Of a DNA stretch of 64,000 nt, positions 33,623-45,312 are shown one piece after another. A model generated the notes under the pieces. It searched no databases and was not told the DNA's origin. It worked only from the letters and a program-made list of their open reading frames with translations. The position numbers and the translations under genes were made by a program. Positions within the stretch are counted from its first letter, which is position 1. The number at the start of each line of letters is the position of its first letter. The stretch covers positions 63,453,820 through 63,517,819 of the forward strand of contig NC_081554.1 in the NCBI RefSeq assembly GCF_963082655.1. Direction: 5' to 3'. Origin of the DNA: Stomoxys calcitrans (lineage: Eukaryota; Arthropoda; Insecta; Diptera; Muscidae).

Positions 33623-34072
33623 TTAGTTGATAAGTGTGGAAATAGTCGCTTCCTTTGCCCTCTTTCGCTTGGATGGGTGGTTGGTATTGGCACCATCACG
33701 TTTGCCACTGGAATTGCCAACACTGCCTTTGATCTCAACTTGTAGTTTGTAGTAGTTCTCATCTTTTTTGCACATCCATTCACCTTTTACCTTGGTTATG
33801 TCAAACGATTCCTTCAATAAATCAAAGTTATGTTTTTTCCTACAGCGATCATTGTCTTTCAGAAATGTTGTTAGATTTGCACAAATTGCTTGATCAGATA
33901 TATGCGGGAAGTTAAATGTTTTGCTCCATATGGACTTAAGCTCTATAGCAACTAGATCGATCCACTCTCTACGTTCTTTGGTAGTGGACTTAAGAAATTT
34001 GAAGCGTCCAATGACATGGTTTTTCAGGGACATGCGACTCCGTTCACTAAATGGTCCATCAACAATTGTCAC
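33623..34072 (-). pseudogene. unidentified reading frame, possibly transposon-derived
   Basis: About 149 codons open, but the frame's first triplet is GTG; the first real ATG gives MSLKNHVIGRFKFLKSTTKE. It is Lys- and Trp-containing, with ERREWIDLVAIELKSIW, then FDITKVKGEWMCKKDENYYK and a basic tail with PSKRKRAKE. Upstream there is a stop (TAA at 34094-34096), then more open sequence (IEIYVDGFESFNKF near 34260) preceded by an AG and a GTAAGT about 50 nt further, which could be a short intron. I do not recognise the family securely; the DITKxxGEW pattern reminds me of arthropod transposon-associated proteins. Flanked by HINE copies. Confidence 0.4.
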
Positions 34073-34654
34073 GTTGCACCTTCTTGATAGACCTTAAAAA
34101 TGTGGGCTAGGATCTTTGTTCAGGTTTCCTGGTTCTTCTCCTTGTTAAATGAGCTCTTCGTGAATGACATGTTGTATTATATTCAATAACTTGAATTGAA
34201 AATGCCTTGCCGTTATTCTGGTTTGTCTGAATTTGTTGAATGACTCAAAGCCATCAACGTATATTTCAATGTTTTTCTAACAGGTTTTTATAAATGAGCG
34301 CATCTTACTTACGGTGGCTATATAACTGAGTTAGCATGTGTATGTTGCAAGTTTTTTCAAAACTTCCTAATTAATGACCCTTCATATATGTGGTTTCTGT
34401 AATAAAATGATCCCCAACTGGTAGCCAACGGAAAAACACACATCAATTAAAAAGGCACTTTCCTTTCCTTTCGAAATTGAATGTAAACGGAGTGACTATT
34501 TGAAAAAACCCAAGGGGCAATTCAGCATAAATTTGACATAAAAATGACATAAACTTTTGTCGCTCTCACAATTTTAAATGGAATAAATGTTTTTTTCTTC
34601 ATTTGTGCAATTTGAAAATAATTTTTAAGACGAAAAAGTCAAAAAGTCATCAAA

Positions 34655-34700
34655 CTAGTATACATCCATCCTATGGTGGAGGGTATATAAAAGGTGACCC
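34655..34700 (-). mobile_element. HINE 5'-end scrap
   Basis: TAGTATACATCCATCCTATG and GTGGAGGGTATATAAAAGG only. Confidence 0.5.
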
Positions 34701-36248
34701 CTGCGAATACCTAGTGCCATTCTCTTCCAATCTTACCTATCTTATAAGTGTTATTCGTCTGTATGGGATAACTATGGACTTTAAATTAGTGACGTTAATC
34801 TCTAGGCAGATTTCTAAATGATGAACTGAGTATATGACCCAAAGTATCTTACACGTGAGCTAGGAAACGAAATGGTAAAATCATTGACAAGGAATCTGTG
34901 AATTACACCTAAGTTGAACAGTCTAAGAAGTAGATACGCTACCCAGACATAAAGGAAACTAAGATTCTCAAGTCTATCTTCACGCAGTATATCTAGCCGC
35001 CTTTCTGTTCGTCCGACCTTACAAGTTAGCAAAAATTTTGATTTTTTACCTGAATTCTGAAATTTTTCATTCATTTTTCATTTTTCATTTTTCACCACTC
35101 ACCTTAACTAATTTCAAACAAGTAGCATATCGATGCTACCAAAAAACGTAACATAATTCATCACCTTGCCCGCGATGTTTTGCTGGAGCAAAAATGGCAA
35201 CAAACATAATTCAACCATTAAACGTTAATTGAATTTCAATAAGGCTCTAACCTTAAATTAGATACTGAACCACCATAACAAATTGGCAGTCAAGGACATG
35301 AGGGGTCCCTCCCTCCCGGCCAGTGAAATATATTCCCATGGGCAATCTAGTGATTTATCATAGCAATGTAGATGCTGGCCACAAAGTGGCAAGCTAAGAG
35401 GCAAATACCATAATTATGACTATGAACATAAAATTTTTCCAAAATCCCCAAGGTGTTTGTTCCAATGAAAAACCTCCCATATAATGGAAGTTCTTTCAAT
35501 CATAGTTGAAAATATACACTTGTCATTGGTTATCAATCTTTTAGACATTTGATAATCAATTTATCATTTTTCCTATGAATTTCATTGAAAGCTAATTCAA
35601 GTAAATTCAAAGCCATCATTCTATACAAACTGCTTAATGGCCATCGCATGTGCCTCAATGACATAGATGAGTTTGGAATTTTAATATGCATTAAAAGTTT
35701 GCTTTCATCAACTTTGCAAACCCTTGACGCAATTCGTTGTTTACTTTATAAAAAAAAGCAAAAAAAAAAAAAAACAATGTTGGTGTTTTTCAGAGCATAA
35801 ATACTAAGGGCGCCATACCCTTCTCTGTTCATTCTCTACGTTCGCCATTATTAAACCACAGAAATAGTTTTGTGGCTAATTTAATTAAAATTTATAAAGT
35901 GCCACAATGTGTGGCAATGGTATTTACACCATAAATGAGTCTTACAACTCATGAATATATGATGAGCTTGTGGCATGAGCAAATGCAAATGCTGCTGTGC
36001 AGATTATAAATTTTTCAAAAATACTTTGGCAAAATATTTAATATGCATTCATTTACGGCATGGAAAAGGAGTTTCGAGCCATAGTTGGAAAGGGAACAAG
36101 ATGAATTTTTTAAAGTCTCTAATATTTAATGAAACACAACATAGTATGGGAACTATTACTAATATGATTAAATAAGGATAAAATACATTTTTTGCAGACA
36201 ATTAAGAGAATGGAGTATACCATCAGTAATGGATGGTAGTAGTTTGAA
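34701..36248. other. single-copy-looking intron sequence
   Basis: Includes a CATTTTTCATTTTTCA run at about 35070-35092 and an A-run at 35758-35774. No motif-bearing frame. Confidence 0.45.
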
Positions 36249-37235
36249 AAGAAGTAAAAGGCGTGCTAAGTTCGTCTGGGCTGAATCTAATATACCCTCC
36301 AATGTTGGATGGTATTTGTCAGATTCTTTACCCGGCATAAAGAGATATTTTTAGGCAAACAAAGGAGAGAGGATAAGAATTGCTATAATGGTGGACCCTT
36401 ATAAGGTTATGAACCGATTAGAGCCATACTTGGATTCTGTGTTGGAGACTACAGTAGATGTCATTAAGCAATATTTAAACCAAATCTGATAATAATTACG
36501 CCCTCTAGAGGCTCAAGGAGTAAATTCGGTAGATCAGTTAATAGGGGAGCTAAGTCTGGTTATGGAACGAGTCAGACCATATTAAGCACGTATGTTAGAA
36601 GTTATAGAAGCAGTCACTGTGCACAATTTAAGTCAAATCAGATAAGAATTACGCCCTCTAGGGACTGTAAAAGTAAAATCGAGAGAACAGTTTATATGGG
36701 AGCCACAGCTGGTTATAGACTGATTCAGACCATATTTGGGACTTATGTTTAAGGTCACAGGAAATGTCACTGTGCACAATTCCAGCCAAATTGGATAAGT
36801 ACTACGCCCTCTAGAGAGTCGAAAAGTATAATCGGAAGATCGGTTATATGGGAGCTATATCAGATTTTGAACCTATTCGAACCATACTCAGCAAAACTGT
36901 TTAATGTCATACAAAATGTAGAAAAACAAAATTTCAGGCAAATCGGACCAGAATTACGCTCTCTGGAGGGTAAAGAAGCATAATCGGACCCATATGGCCC
37001 ATTTCCAATTCCAACTGACCTTCACTAATGGGAAGTATTTGTGCAAAATTTCAACCGACTAGTTGAAAGTTAGCGTGCTTTCGACTGAGAGACCGACAAA
37101 CAGATGGACTGAACGCAGGGCATGACTGAATATCAAGAAGATGAGGAATAGTCTCAGATCAATATTTCAATGGGTTACAAACGGAATGACGAAATTAGCA
37201 TACCCTCATCCTATTCCGGAGGGTAAAAAAAGGTT
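36249..37235 (-). mobile_element. HINE, complete but diverged
   Basis: GAAGTAAAAGGCGTGCTAAG, weak hairpin TTCGTCTGGGCTGAA, TATACCCTCCAATGTTGGAT, several units, eroded GTCY tract (GAGAGACCGACAAACAGATG) and right end ATACCCTCATCCTATTCCGG. Confidence 0.75.
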
Positions 37236-37273
37236 TGTAAAAAGTGATCATTTCAGTCGTTTCGATTGCAAAT

Positions 37274-37551
37274 GCAATCCCACTAAGGAACAGCGGCAAA
37301 CTTCTGCAGTCCGATTCAAGTTTAAGCTCAATGATAAGGGGCCTCCTTTTTATAGCCGAGTCCGAACGGCGTGTCGCAGTGCGACGCCTTTTTGAAGAGA
37401 AGTTTTACATGGCATAGTGCCTCACAAATGTTGCCAGCATTAGGAGGGGAAAACCACCGATGAAAATTTATTTTATGGTCTCGCCAGGACTTGACCCATG
37501 CGGTCAGCGTCATAGGCGGATATGCTAACCTCTGCGCTACGGTGGCCTCCG
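37274..37551 (-). mobile_element. SINE between HINE segments
   Basis: Nearly complete reverse copy. GTTTCGATTGCAAATGC (left) and GTTTCGACTGCAAAAGC (right) form a probable 17-bp target duplication with two differences. The A box is in GCGCTACGGTGGCCTCC and the B box is altered (CAGGACTTGACCC). Confidence 0.75.
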
Positions 37552-38155
37552 TTTCGACTGCAAAAGCTCGAAATATTGATCTGAGACCCTATAAAGTATA
37601 TAGATCGCCTTGATATTCTGAGTCGATTTACCCATGTCCGTGCGTCCGTCTGCCGAAATCACGAAAGCTTTCGAACGAATAAAGATATTCGCTTGCATAT
37701 TTGCACAGATACATCCTATCGATGTAGGTCATTGGTGATTGCAAATGGGCCATATCGGTTCAGATTTGGATAAGGCCCCATATAATCCGATCTGCAGTTT
37801 TCACTTCTTGAACCCCTAGAGAGACCTCTGATTTCGCTAAAATTTGGCACAAGGACTTGAGTTCTGACTTCCGAATAGGCCTTTAAGCTGATATAGTCTC
37901 ATATAAACCGATCCCTAGTTTTGACTTCTTGAACCTCCAAAAGCATCAGTTTTCATCCGATTTGACTGAATCTTGGGAGAAGGACTTCCGGTTTGATTTC
38001 CAACATGAGTGCCGACTATGACTGAAATCGGTCTTTAAACTAATATAGCCCCCATACAAGCCAATCCCCGGATTGGTCTCTTGAGCCTTGAGACTTGAGA
38101 CTTCTGTTCTGACTTTCAACAGCATTGCCGAGTACTATCCGAATCCACTGGTATG
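37552..38155 (+). mobile_element. HINE with core, 3' end missing
   Basis: CTCGAAATATTGATCTGAGA, CCCTATAAAGTATATAGATC and CCATGTCCGTGCGTCCGTCT, then units to about 38155, where a LINE fragment begins. It continues beyond the SINE at 37274-37551. Confidence 0.72.
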
Positions 38156-38159
38156 CAAT

Positions 38160-39177
38160 CGTAGGAGGCTATTAAGGAAATTGTGTCTGAGCCGAAAATT
38201 CTCTGGGTGATAAAAAGTTTCGACTCCCTTAAGTCGACAGGCCCTGATGATGTATCACCGGTCGAATTACAAGCTGTGTCTGATAGACTGGTTCCATGTC
38301 TTAGGGAGCCTGGATATACCCCACCGTAATAAGAATGAATTACGGTGGGGTATAACCAGACGTCAGAGAATGTATAGAGGAAACACTAGAATTACTCCTT
38401 GGAGGCGTTTTGCAATTTCCTCTTTAATTGTCAAGCTCAAATGATGGCATCAGAACTATTTTATATCAAACTAACCCCATAAGGCAAACAGCGACCGGGT
38501 GGACCCCAGAGCTCTTTGGTCTAAGGAAAAAAAAAGCAAAAGCCACAAGATCACCACATGATTGGGGCATCTATGAGGCTGAGCTAAGAAAATATAAGAG
38601 CGAGGTTAGAAAGGCTCAGAACAGATCGTCGGTAGAATTCTGCAGCTCCCTCGAAGATACATCTGAGGCCTCTAGGCTAAGAAAGATTCTGTCCTCGAGA
38701 CCTATTACGGCGGGGTATATCCAGAAGTCAGGGAATATATGGACAATGTCTATGGACACTAGAACAACTCGTTGATACACATTTCCCCTGAAATTATCCA
38801 ACGGACAACGTGGCGCCAGAAGAGGTTGTCACTGATATACATTCGTCGGAGGCTATTAGGGAAATTGTGTCTGAGCCGAAAATTCTCTGGGCGATAAGAA
38901 GTTTCGACTCCTTTAAGTCGCCAGGCCCTGATGATGTATCACCGGTTGAATTACAAGCTGTGTCTGATAGACGGTTTCCTGGCTTAGGGATATATACTCT
39001 GCTTGTACAATATTAGAATATGATATATACCTGTGGGATGGAGGGACACGAAGCTCATTTTCATTCAGAATATAGGAAAATCCCACCACACAAAGGCGAA
39101 AGATTTTCGTCCTATTAGTGTGACGTCCTTTATGCTGAAAACTCTTGAGAGGTTGATAGAAGCATATCTTAGGGCAA
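38160..39177 (+). pseudogene. rearranged LINE remnant (linker and RT fingers)
   Basis: 38428-38775 encodes TGWTPELFGLRKKKAKATRS, LRKYKSEVRKAQNRSSVEFC and SRLRKILSSRPITAGYIQ, the linker before RT in R1/I/Jockey-type elements. 38840-38960 gives ILWAIRSFDSFKSPGPDDVS; 39095-39180 gives AKDFRPISVTSFMLKTLERL. 38163-38313 is a second copy of the SPGPDD block and 38341-38400 a second copy of 38708-38770, joined through a 16-bp inverted repeat. Frameshifts throughout. Confidence 0.7.
38315..38354. other. perfect 16-bp inverted repeat at a LINE duplication junction
   Basis: TATACCCCACCGTAAT, 8-nt loop AAGAATGA, then ATTACGGTGGGGTATA. It joins two LINE segments that are in different order elsewhere (38708-38770 and 38843-38993), so it looks like a template-switch or repair scar rather than a terminator. 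Confidence 0.8.
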
Positions 39178-39450
39178 AGATATAGATATAGGCCCCCTAA
39201 GTACCGATATTCCGTTATGACTTCTTGAGACCATTGAACCTCAATCAATTCAAACAATTCGTATACAAAGGATACATTTTTAGGTTAATACATGGCGGTG
39301 TGTACCTAATATTCGGCCCGGCTGAACTCAACACGCTTTTACTCGTTTGACTCTAGCGTGATTTCCAAAGACAGACGAATGGACGTGGCTAGATCGTCTT
39401 AAGCTTTTATGACGATCAAGAATATATATATATTCTATCCCACTGTGCAA
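39178..39450. mobile_element. two abutting HINE end fragments
   Basis: 39178-39352, plus orientation, ends CGGCCCGGCTGAACTCAACA and CTTTTACTCGTTT. 39353-39450, minus orientation, has GACAGACGAATGGACGTGGC and AAGAATATATATATATTCTA. Together they split a LINE remnant between its RT and C-terminal parts. Confidence 0.6.
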
Positions 39451-39464
39451 CGTTCGGGCAGATG

Positions 39465-40110
39465 AGTGTGCAACAACATGTGTTCAAATAATTCACAGTA
39501 CAAGACGTTACATACTCTGCGGCTAAGGAATCATGACCTCATACAGCTGATTGAATTTCTGACCGATCATTACAACGTCAAATCAATGATGTCGGGCTGG
39601 ACAAGAGGCGAAGCGGACTTATGGTGTGTTTGTGTTGATAAGAAAGCGCTGAAGGTGGTCGACAACTTTTTGTGTCACTGCGCTTTGGCTCCTTTGCTAA
39701 GGGGATTATGGGTGAACACCTCTTTCCCTTCTTGAATTTCCTTCCACCCATAGCTCTCTCATCATTTGTCGAATATTTAACGATACAGGACCTTACTTAT
39801 CCTGCTGCCAAGGGGGAATGACTTCATGCTGTACCTGTTTTTACAAGGAGCTAAAAAGTGTCGAGTAATTTTTACTTCACCTCCCTGTACCTGCTCCTTT
39901 GCGGGGACTATGGGTGAACGCCTTTTTCCCCCTCTTCTTTTTCTACTTTCAAGGTAGATGTGGTATATCACCCCACTCATTGTGTTCTTCATGGCAGTTC
40001 CCTGTCTGATTGGAAAATACGATATTTGAAAAGCTGATAAGATGTCAAGAAAGAGGAAACTATAGAAAATCTGTTGTGTGCGTGTCCAGCATTGCAAGCA
40101 GAATATTTAG
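39465..40110 (+). pseudogene. LINE C-terminal remnant with Cys/His cluster
   Basis: TLRLRNHDLIQLIEFLTDHY, then GEADLWCVCVDKKAL and VDNFLCHCALA: the CxxC...H/C...C cluster typical of the LINE ORF2 C-terminus. It probably continues the 38160-39177 copy across the HINE ends. CTATGGGTGAACGCCTTT at about 39905 repeats ATTATGGGTGAACACCTC at about 39705, so part is duplicated. A deep intron sequence follows. Confidence 0.6.
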
Positions 40111-41552
40111 GTTATGATTGCTTGAAGATTAGTTTGAATTAGTGAACGTAAACATTTGCGAAGGGTTTGATGAATTCATTATGCATGAATTTTCAAAAAC
40201 TCCTCAAAATAAGCAATTATACGAAATGTTCATGTTTATATAAGAACTCATTTGTCCTGTAATTTATCAATAACACCATACTCTAGGACATAAGAAGCGA
40301 AAAACATAATTCACTGATTATCATCTGCTACAATAAACTGTCATTGATAGGCGAGCTCTTTAGAGATTTATAATATTTTTATAGCAAAAACAAAAACCAT
40401 TCTAAACAAAGAGTGTCAAATCTATGTCAATAACAAACCTTTCCACTTGTACAACAATCATTTACATTCCCATTCTGTTTCAATATCCCTTCAAATTGGA
40501 TATCGATATGAACACCCACACCAAAGTTGCCATAAACCAGGCTGCATTTGACATTTATTCTTGTCGAAGGTAAGTTTTAAAAAATAATTTATGCCCAACA
40601 CACAACGCCTACTATAATGGCAAAAGGATATGACAAGCCACTCCCACCATAACAAAGCAAAAAGACAACAACAATGAACTTTGTTATGGTTGGGGAAAAG
40701 ATTCTTGGGTCAGTGGCAGGGGTTTGTGGATAAATTACAAATTGTATTCTTTTAGGATGACAGACACTTACATCAACCCAAACCCTTGGTGATCTGGTCT
40801 GGACATTGAGCCTCCCCGATGTATTGTTAATGATATAAACTGCTTGTTTGTATGCTTATTTGCTTATCCACTCCTCTTTAGCAGACGTTTGAGAATTTCT
40901 AATGGTTTTTGTATTTTTTTGTATTTGAATTTCATGTTTTTTGCTCCTTCAGGATTTTCTGCTTGAACAATTAATTAAATTGCAAAGATAAAATCCAATT
41001 CTTTTATTGTTATTTGTTTTGGACATATAAAATGAAATATACACGCAGTCATTCACACACACACACACACACATAAAGGCCAATGTCCAGACATGGCATG
41101 AAGGACACTTGCCTTATATGCGCTTTGTTAGGAATTTATTAGTATGAGTGGACCATAAACCACTCTGTGTCAAAGAATGTTGGGGCAATGCAAGTAGGCT
41201 GATGTTTGACTTTAAGACTTTCAGCGACACAAAAGAAAAGTTTATTTAAGACAAATAATAAAAGAAAAGAATAATTTGTTTAAAAGCAATGTGCATAGGC
41301 ATAGAAGAGAAAGAGGAGGAACAAGTTTAGTTGGGCGTGGGTGGCAATCTTCAAACTGACTTAAGGACTGGAGCAAAACTAGACAAATTTAACAAACTAA
41401 TTCTAAGATATTCGTATATACAGATTATCTATATAATCATTTGATATAGTGGGTATTCAGTTTTTCTCCTGCCGTTTCATTGTCAACACATAACAAAGCA
41501 TCAATTCCAGCTGAGACGAATTTAAGAGGTTACTAAATACTACTAAATTTTT
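40111..41552. other. single-copy-looking intron sequence
   Basis: Little repeat content apart from (CA)n at 41050; one of the cleaner stretches of the large intron and a place to look for conserved intronic elements. Confidence 0.45.
41050..41074 (+). repeat. (CA)n microsatellite
   Basis: CATTCACACACACACACACA and onward, about 11 CA units. Confidence 0.9.
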
Positions 41553-41816
41553 CCATGAACATTCCATTAAGGAATAGGGGAAGCTTCTCATATATCAATG
41601 TGCGCAGTCCGATTAATGTTTAAGTTCTATAATAAGGGACCACGGCGTGCAGCCAAGCGACACCACTTATTAGAAAAGTTTAAACATGGCAGGATACCTT
41701 ACAAATGAAGGAGATAACCACCCCTGAAAATTTTTCTGATTTTTGCGCCAGGATTTGAGCCTAGGCGCTCAGCGTCATAGGTGGACATGCAAACCTCTGC
41801 TCTACGGAGGCCTCTA
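41553..41816 (-). mobile_element. SINE, moderately decayed
   Basis: ATTCCATTAAGGAATAGGGG at the left, GCCAGGATTTGAGCCTAGGC and CTCTGCTCTACGGAGGCCTC at the right. The TTATAGCC segment is deleted. Confidence 0.7.
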
Positions 41817-41819
41817 TTT

Positions 41820-42385
41820 ACGATATTCACTACATGAAGAAAAAGGCTTTAATGAAACCAAGAGTATATTTGCGATTTAAGCGAAATCTGTAACAAAGAC
41901 TCCTTTTACAGGTGCAAGATCTTAAAAGAAGAAATCGTTGCATTTGACAGTTATATCTATCGAGACATTATTTGGCTGTCTGATTATGTTTATGGACCTA
42001 ATAACGCGGTTCCCAATACACAGATTAAAATAATATTGAAAAACAACAACTTTGGTTGAAAAAACGACGACGAAATTTGTTAATTTTCCTGCAACAAATT
42101 ATTTTGAATCTCAGCGATCGAAAGTACAAAATTGTTCTTCATAGGCATTCTTTCCAAGCCAACATAAAACGACAACTATTCTCCATAAACAAGACAGAAA
42201 ACCATTCAAGCAGCCACCACATGTGCTTTGCTGCACAGCTTTAGTGTGGTGGTGTTTTTATTTTCTTTGTTCGGCTCGCGCTGCTTTGCTTACCGACATC
42301 ATCTTCCTTATAATGAAATCAATCAATAAGTATTACTTCACTGTAATAAGTGTCTCAATAAATTAAATTAAAAAAAGAAGAAGAA
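41820..42385. other. intron sequence, nothing recognised
   Basis: A-rich at the right, directly before the HINE end. Confidence 0.4.
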
Positions 42386-43112
42386 AAACAAGTAAGACCG
42401 TGCTAAGTTCAGCCGGGCTGAATCTTATACACCCTCCACCATGGATCGTATTTGTCGAGTTCTTTGCGCGGTATATCTTTTTAGGCAAACAAAGAATAAT
42501 GATTAAGAACTGTTATGCTATTGGAGCTATATCAAATTATAGTCCGATTCGGACCATAAATGAATTCAATGCTGAATATTGTAGAAGTCATTGTGTAATA
42601 TTTCGGTACATTCGGATAAGAATTTCGCCTTGTAGGGGCTCAAGAAGCAAAATCGAAAGATAGTCCGATTCGGACCATAAATGAATGCTGAATATTGTAG
42701 AAGTCATTGTGTAATATTTCGGTACATTCGGATAAGAATTGTGCCTTGTAGAGGCTCAAGAAGCAAAATCGGAAGATCGGTTTATATGGGAGCTGTATCA
42801 AGCTATAGATCGATTCAGACCATATTGAACATGCATGTTGAAGGTCATGGGAGAAGCCGTTGTACAAAATTTCCGCCAAATCGGATGAGAATTGCGCCCT
42901 CTATAGGCCCAAGAAGTCAAGATCCAAAATCGGTTTATATGGCAGCTATACCAGATTATGAACCGATTTGATCCATACTTAGCACAGTTGATGAAAGTCA
43001 TACCAAAACACCACATGCAAAATTTCAGTCAAATCGAACGAGAATTGCGCCCTCTAGAGTCAATACCAAGATCGGTTTATATGGCAGCTACATCAAAACA
43101 TGGACCGATTTA
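42386..43112 (-). mobile_element. HINE with TTCAGCCGGGCTGAA terminal hairpin
   Basis: Starts AAACAAGTAAGACCGTGC and the perfect palindrome-like TTCAGCCGGGCTGAA (42409-42423), then CACCCTCCACCATGGATCG. A segment of about 120 bp (42539-42660) is repeated at 42660-42776 with few differences, a recent tandem duplication. It has no 5' core of its own; a second element's 3' end begins at 43118. Confidence 0.8.
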
Positions 43113-43117
43113 GCCCA

Positions 43118-44157
43118 AGTTCTGCCGGGCCGAATCTTATATACCCTCCACCATGGATCGCGTTTGTCGAGTTCTTTTCCCGGTATCTCTTTTTAGGCAA
43201 ACAAATAATAAAAGAAAATGATTGCTATGCTATGGGAGCTATATCAAGTTATGGTCACACGGACCATAATTGAACTGCGAATTTAGCCAATATTAGAAGT
43301 CATTGTTAAAATTTCAGCCAAATCGAATAAGAAATGCGCCCTTTGGGAGCTCAAGAAGTAAAATAGAGAAATCGGTTTATATGGGTGCTGTTTCAGGCTA
43401 TAGACCGATTCAGACCATATTTGACAAGTATGTTGAAGGTCATGGGAGAAGCCGTTGTACAAAGCCGTTGTCCATATTTGGCACAGTTTTTGGAAGTCAT
43501 AACGAAACACGTCATGCAGAATTTCAACCAAATCGGTTTGGGGTCAGAGGTCTAATCGGGAAATCAGTTTATGTGGCAGCTATATCAGGCTATATATCGA
43601 TTTAGACCGTACTAAGCAGAATTATTGAAAGTCATATAGGAACACTACATTCATAATTTCAGTCAAAACGGAGAAAAATTGCGGCTTGTAAGGGATCAAA
43701 AAGTCAAATCGGATGATCGGTTTACATGGGAGAACTATATCAGGTTATAGACCAATTCGATTCGTACTTGGCACAGCTGTTAAAAATCATTGCAGAGCAC
43801 CACATGCAAAATTTCAGCCAAATCGGACAAAAATTGCGGCTTCCAGGGGCTCAAGAAGTCAAATCGGGAGATCGGTTTATATGGAAGCTATATCTAAATC
43901 TGAGCCGATATAGCCTATTTGCAATTTCTAATGACCTACATCGATTTTATGTATTTCTGCAAAATTTCAAGTGGCTAGCTTTACGCGTTCGACCTCTATC
44001 GTGATTTCGAAACACGGACGGACGGACATGGCTGGATCGACTCAGAACGATCAAACATATATATACTTTATGGGGTCTTAGACGACTATTTCGAGATGTT
44101 ACAAACGGAATGACTAAATAAGTATACCCCATCCTATGTTAGTGGGTATAAAAAGTA
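43118..44157 (-). mobile_element. HINE, nearly complete, tandem to the previous copy
   Basis: TTCTGCCGGGCCGAATCTTA hairpin at the left, TATACCCTCCACCATGGATC, units, ACACGGACGGACGGACATGG and ATATATACTTTATGGGGTCT, ending CCCATCCTATGTTAGTGGG. Two 3' ends share one 5' core, as expected for read-through or nested rolling-circle copies. Confidence 0.8.
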
Positions 44158-44429
44158 ATCGACCATTGATCCGGATAACTATCTTTTTTCAGCATAGGTT
44201 CGCACCCCTCTTAGAATGGCGAGAAACGTACGATCTGGGACTGCACGTAAGCTGGACAGATGGTCAAGCCATATTCCAATACTCCTCCTCCTGATAATAT
44301 AACTTCGCAGTGGCAACCATTACCCACTCCATGGAAAATGCCGGGAAATCCGTGATAAGCCATTTATTAGTATATATATTAATTATATAAGACTTACTCT
44401 TCGATATCCTCGCCTCGATTATACCGCAA

Positions 44430-44840
44430 TGGTATGAGGATGGGAGCAGCTCATACCATCATACCCCAAAAGTACTACCCAAAAATAAAACTGGACCCAT
44501 CGGGACAGTATGGGATTCAAATGTAAGGTATTCAAGAGTAGAGTACGAATTTCATAATAAAAGTTGGGTCAAAGCACCCGCCCCAGCCCCAAAACCCCTT
44601 AAAATAGGTTTATTTGACGATCATGACTGTCAACACACCACCCCCACAAAAACGCCCAAAATGGGCACATTAGCCAATCACGCATACATGGGACTCGGTT
44701 TGTTTGTTCCGTAAAGACTGAAAAACGGCAGAACCGATTTTCTTGAAATTTTCGCATATTGTGTAGGTTGGTCTGGAAGGAAACATAGGCTATATAATTT
44801 TTCGGTATCGGAAGGGGGAGCGGACCCTCCCCCTTATTCC
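44430..44840 (-). repeat. GGGGT-rich dispersed repeat, reverse copy
   Basis: ACCCCAAAAGTACTACCCAA, GGGACAGTATGGGATTCAAA and GCCCCAGCCCCAAAACCCC mirror the copy at 26780-26960, as does GGGGGAGCGGACCCTCCCCC. Confidence 0.6.
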
Positions 44841-44861
44841 AAAAACACAACCGTTTAGAGG

Positions 44862-44935
44862 GGATAAACCCCGCTTTGTCCGATGTTCTCGCCTGGATTC
44901 GAACGCGTTTAGCGTCATAGGCTACAATGGCACGA
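44862..44935 (-). mobile_element. SINE head fragment
   Basis: TCTCGCCTGGATTCGAACGC (B box) followed by TTTAGCGTCATAGGCTACAA with the A box partly deleted. Confidence 0.5.
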
Positions 44936-45084
44936 ATTTGATATCCGCATTCAGGGCGAAGTGTCCCCACCCTAAAAAGATATTAGAGAGTTAAAGAAGG
45001 CGCAAAGGATCGGGCCTCGCCTCGGCTAGTAGCCTATATAAGGCGCAATTCTAACCCAATTCGGAGACTAACCTGCACAATCTA

Positions 45085-45310
45085 TTGGGTTGCCCAAAAA
45101 GTAATTGCGGATTTTTTAAAAGAAAGTAAATGCATTTTTAATAAAACTTAGAATGAACTTTAATCAAATATACTTTTTTTCTAAAGCAAGCTAAAAGTAA
45201 CAGCTGATAACTGACAGAAGAAACAATGCAATTACAGAGTCACAAGCTGTGGAAAAATTTGTCAACGCCGACTATATGAAAAATCCGCAATTACTTTTTG
45301 GGCAACCCAA
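45085..45310 (-). mobile_element. mariner-type MITE, copy 4
   Basis: 226 bp, both inverted repeats intact, TA on each side (45083-45084, 45311-45312). A short internal deletion near the TACTTTTTTTCTAAAGC region explains the smaller size. Confidence 0.92.
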
Positions 45311-45312
45311 TA

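Noticed and set aside
38315..38354. Rho-independent-style terminator
   Set aside because: Eukaryotic context and position at a rearranged LINE junction; no T-run follows.
44599..44970. 123-codon minus-strand frame
   Set aside because: Falls in the reverse GGGGT-rich dispersed repeat and a SINE head; no motif.
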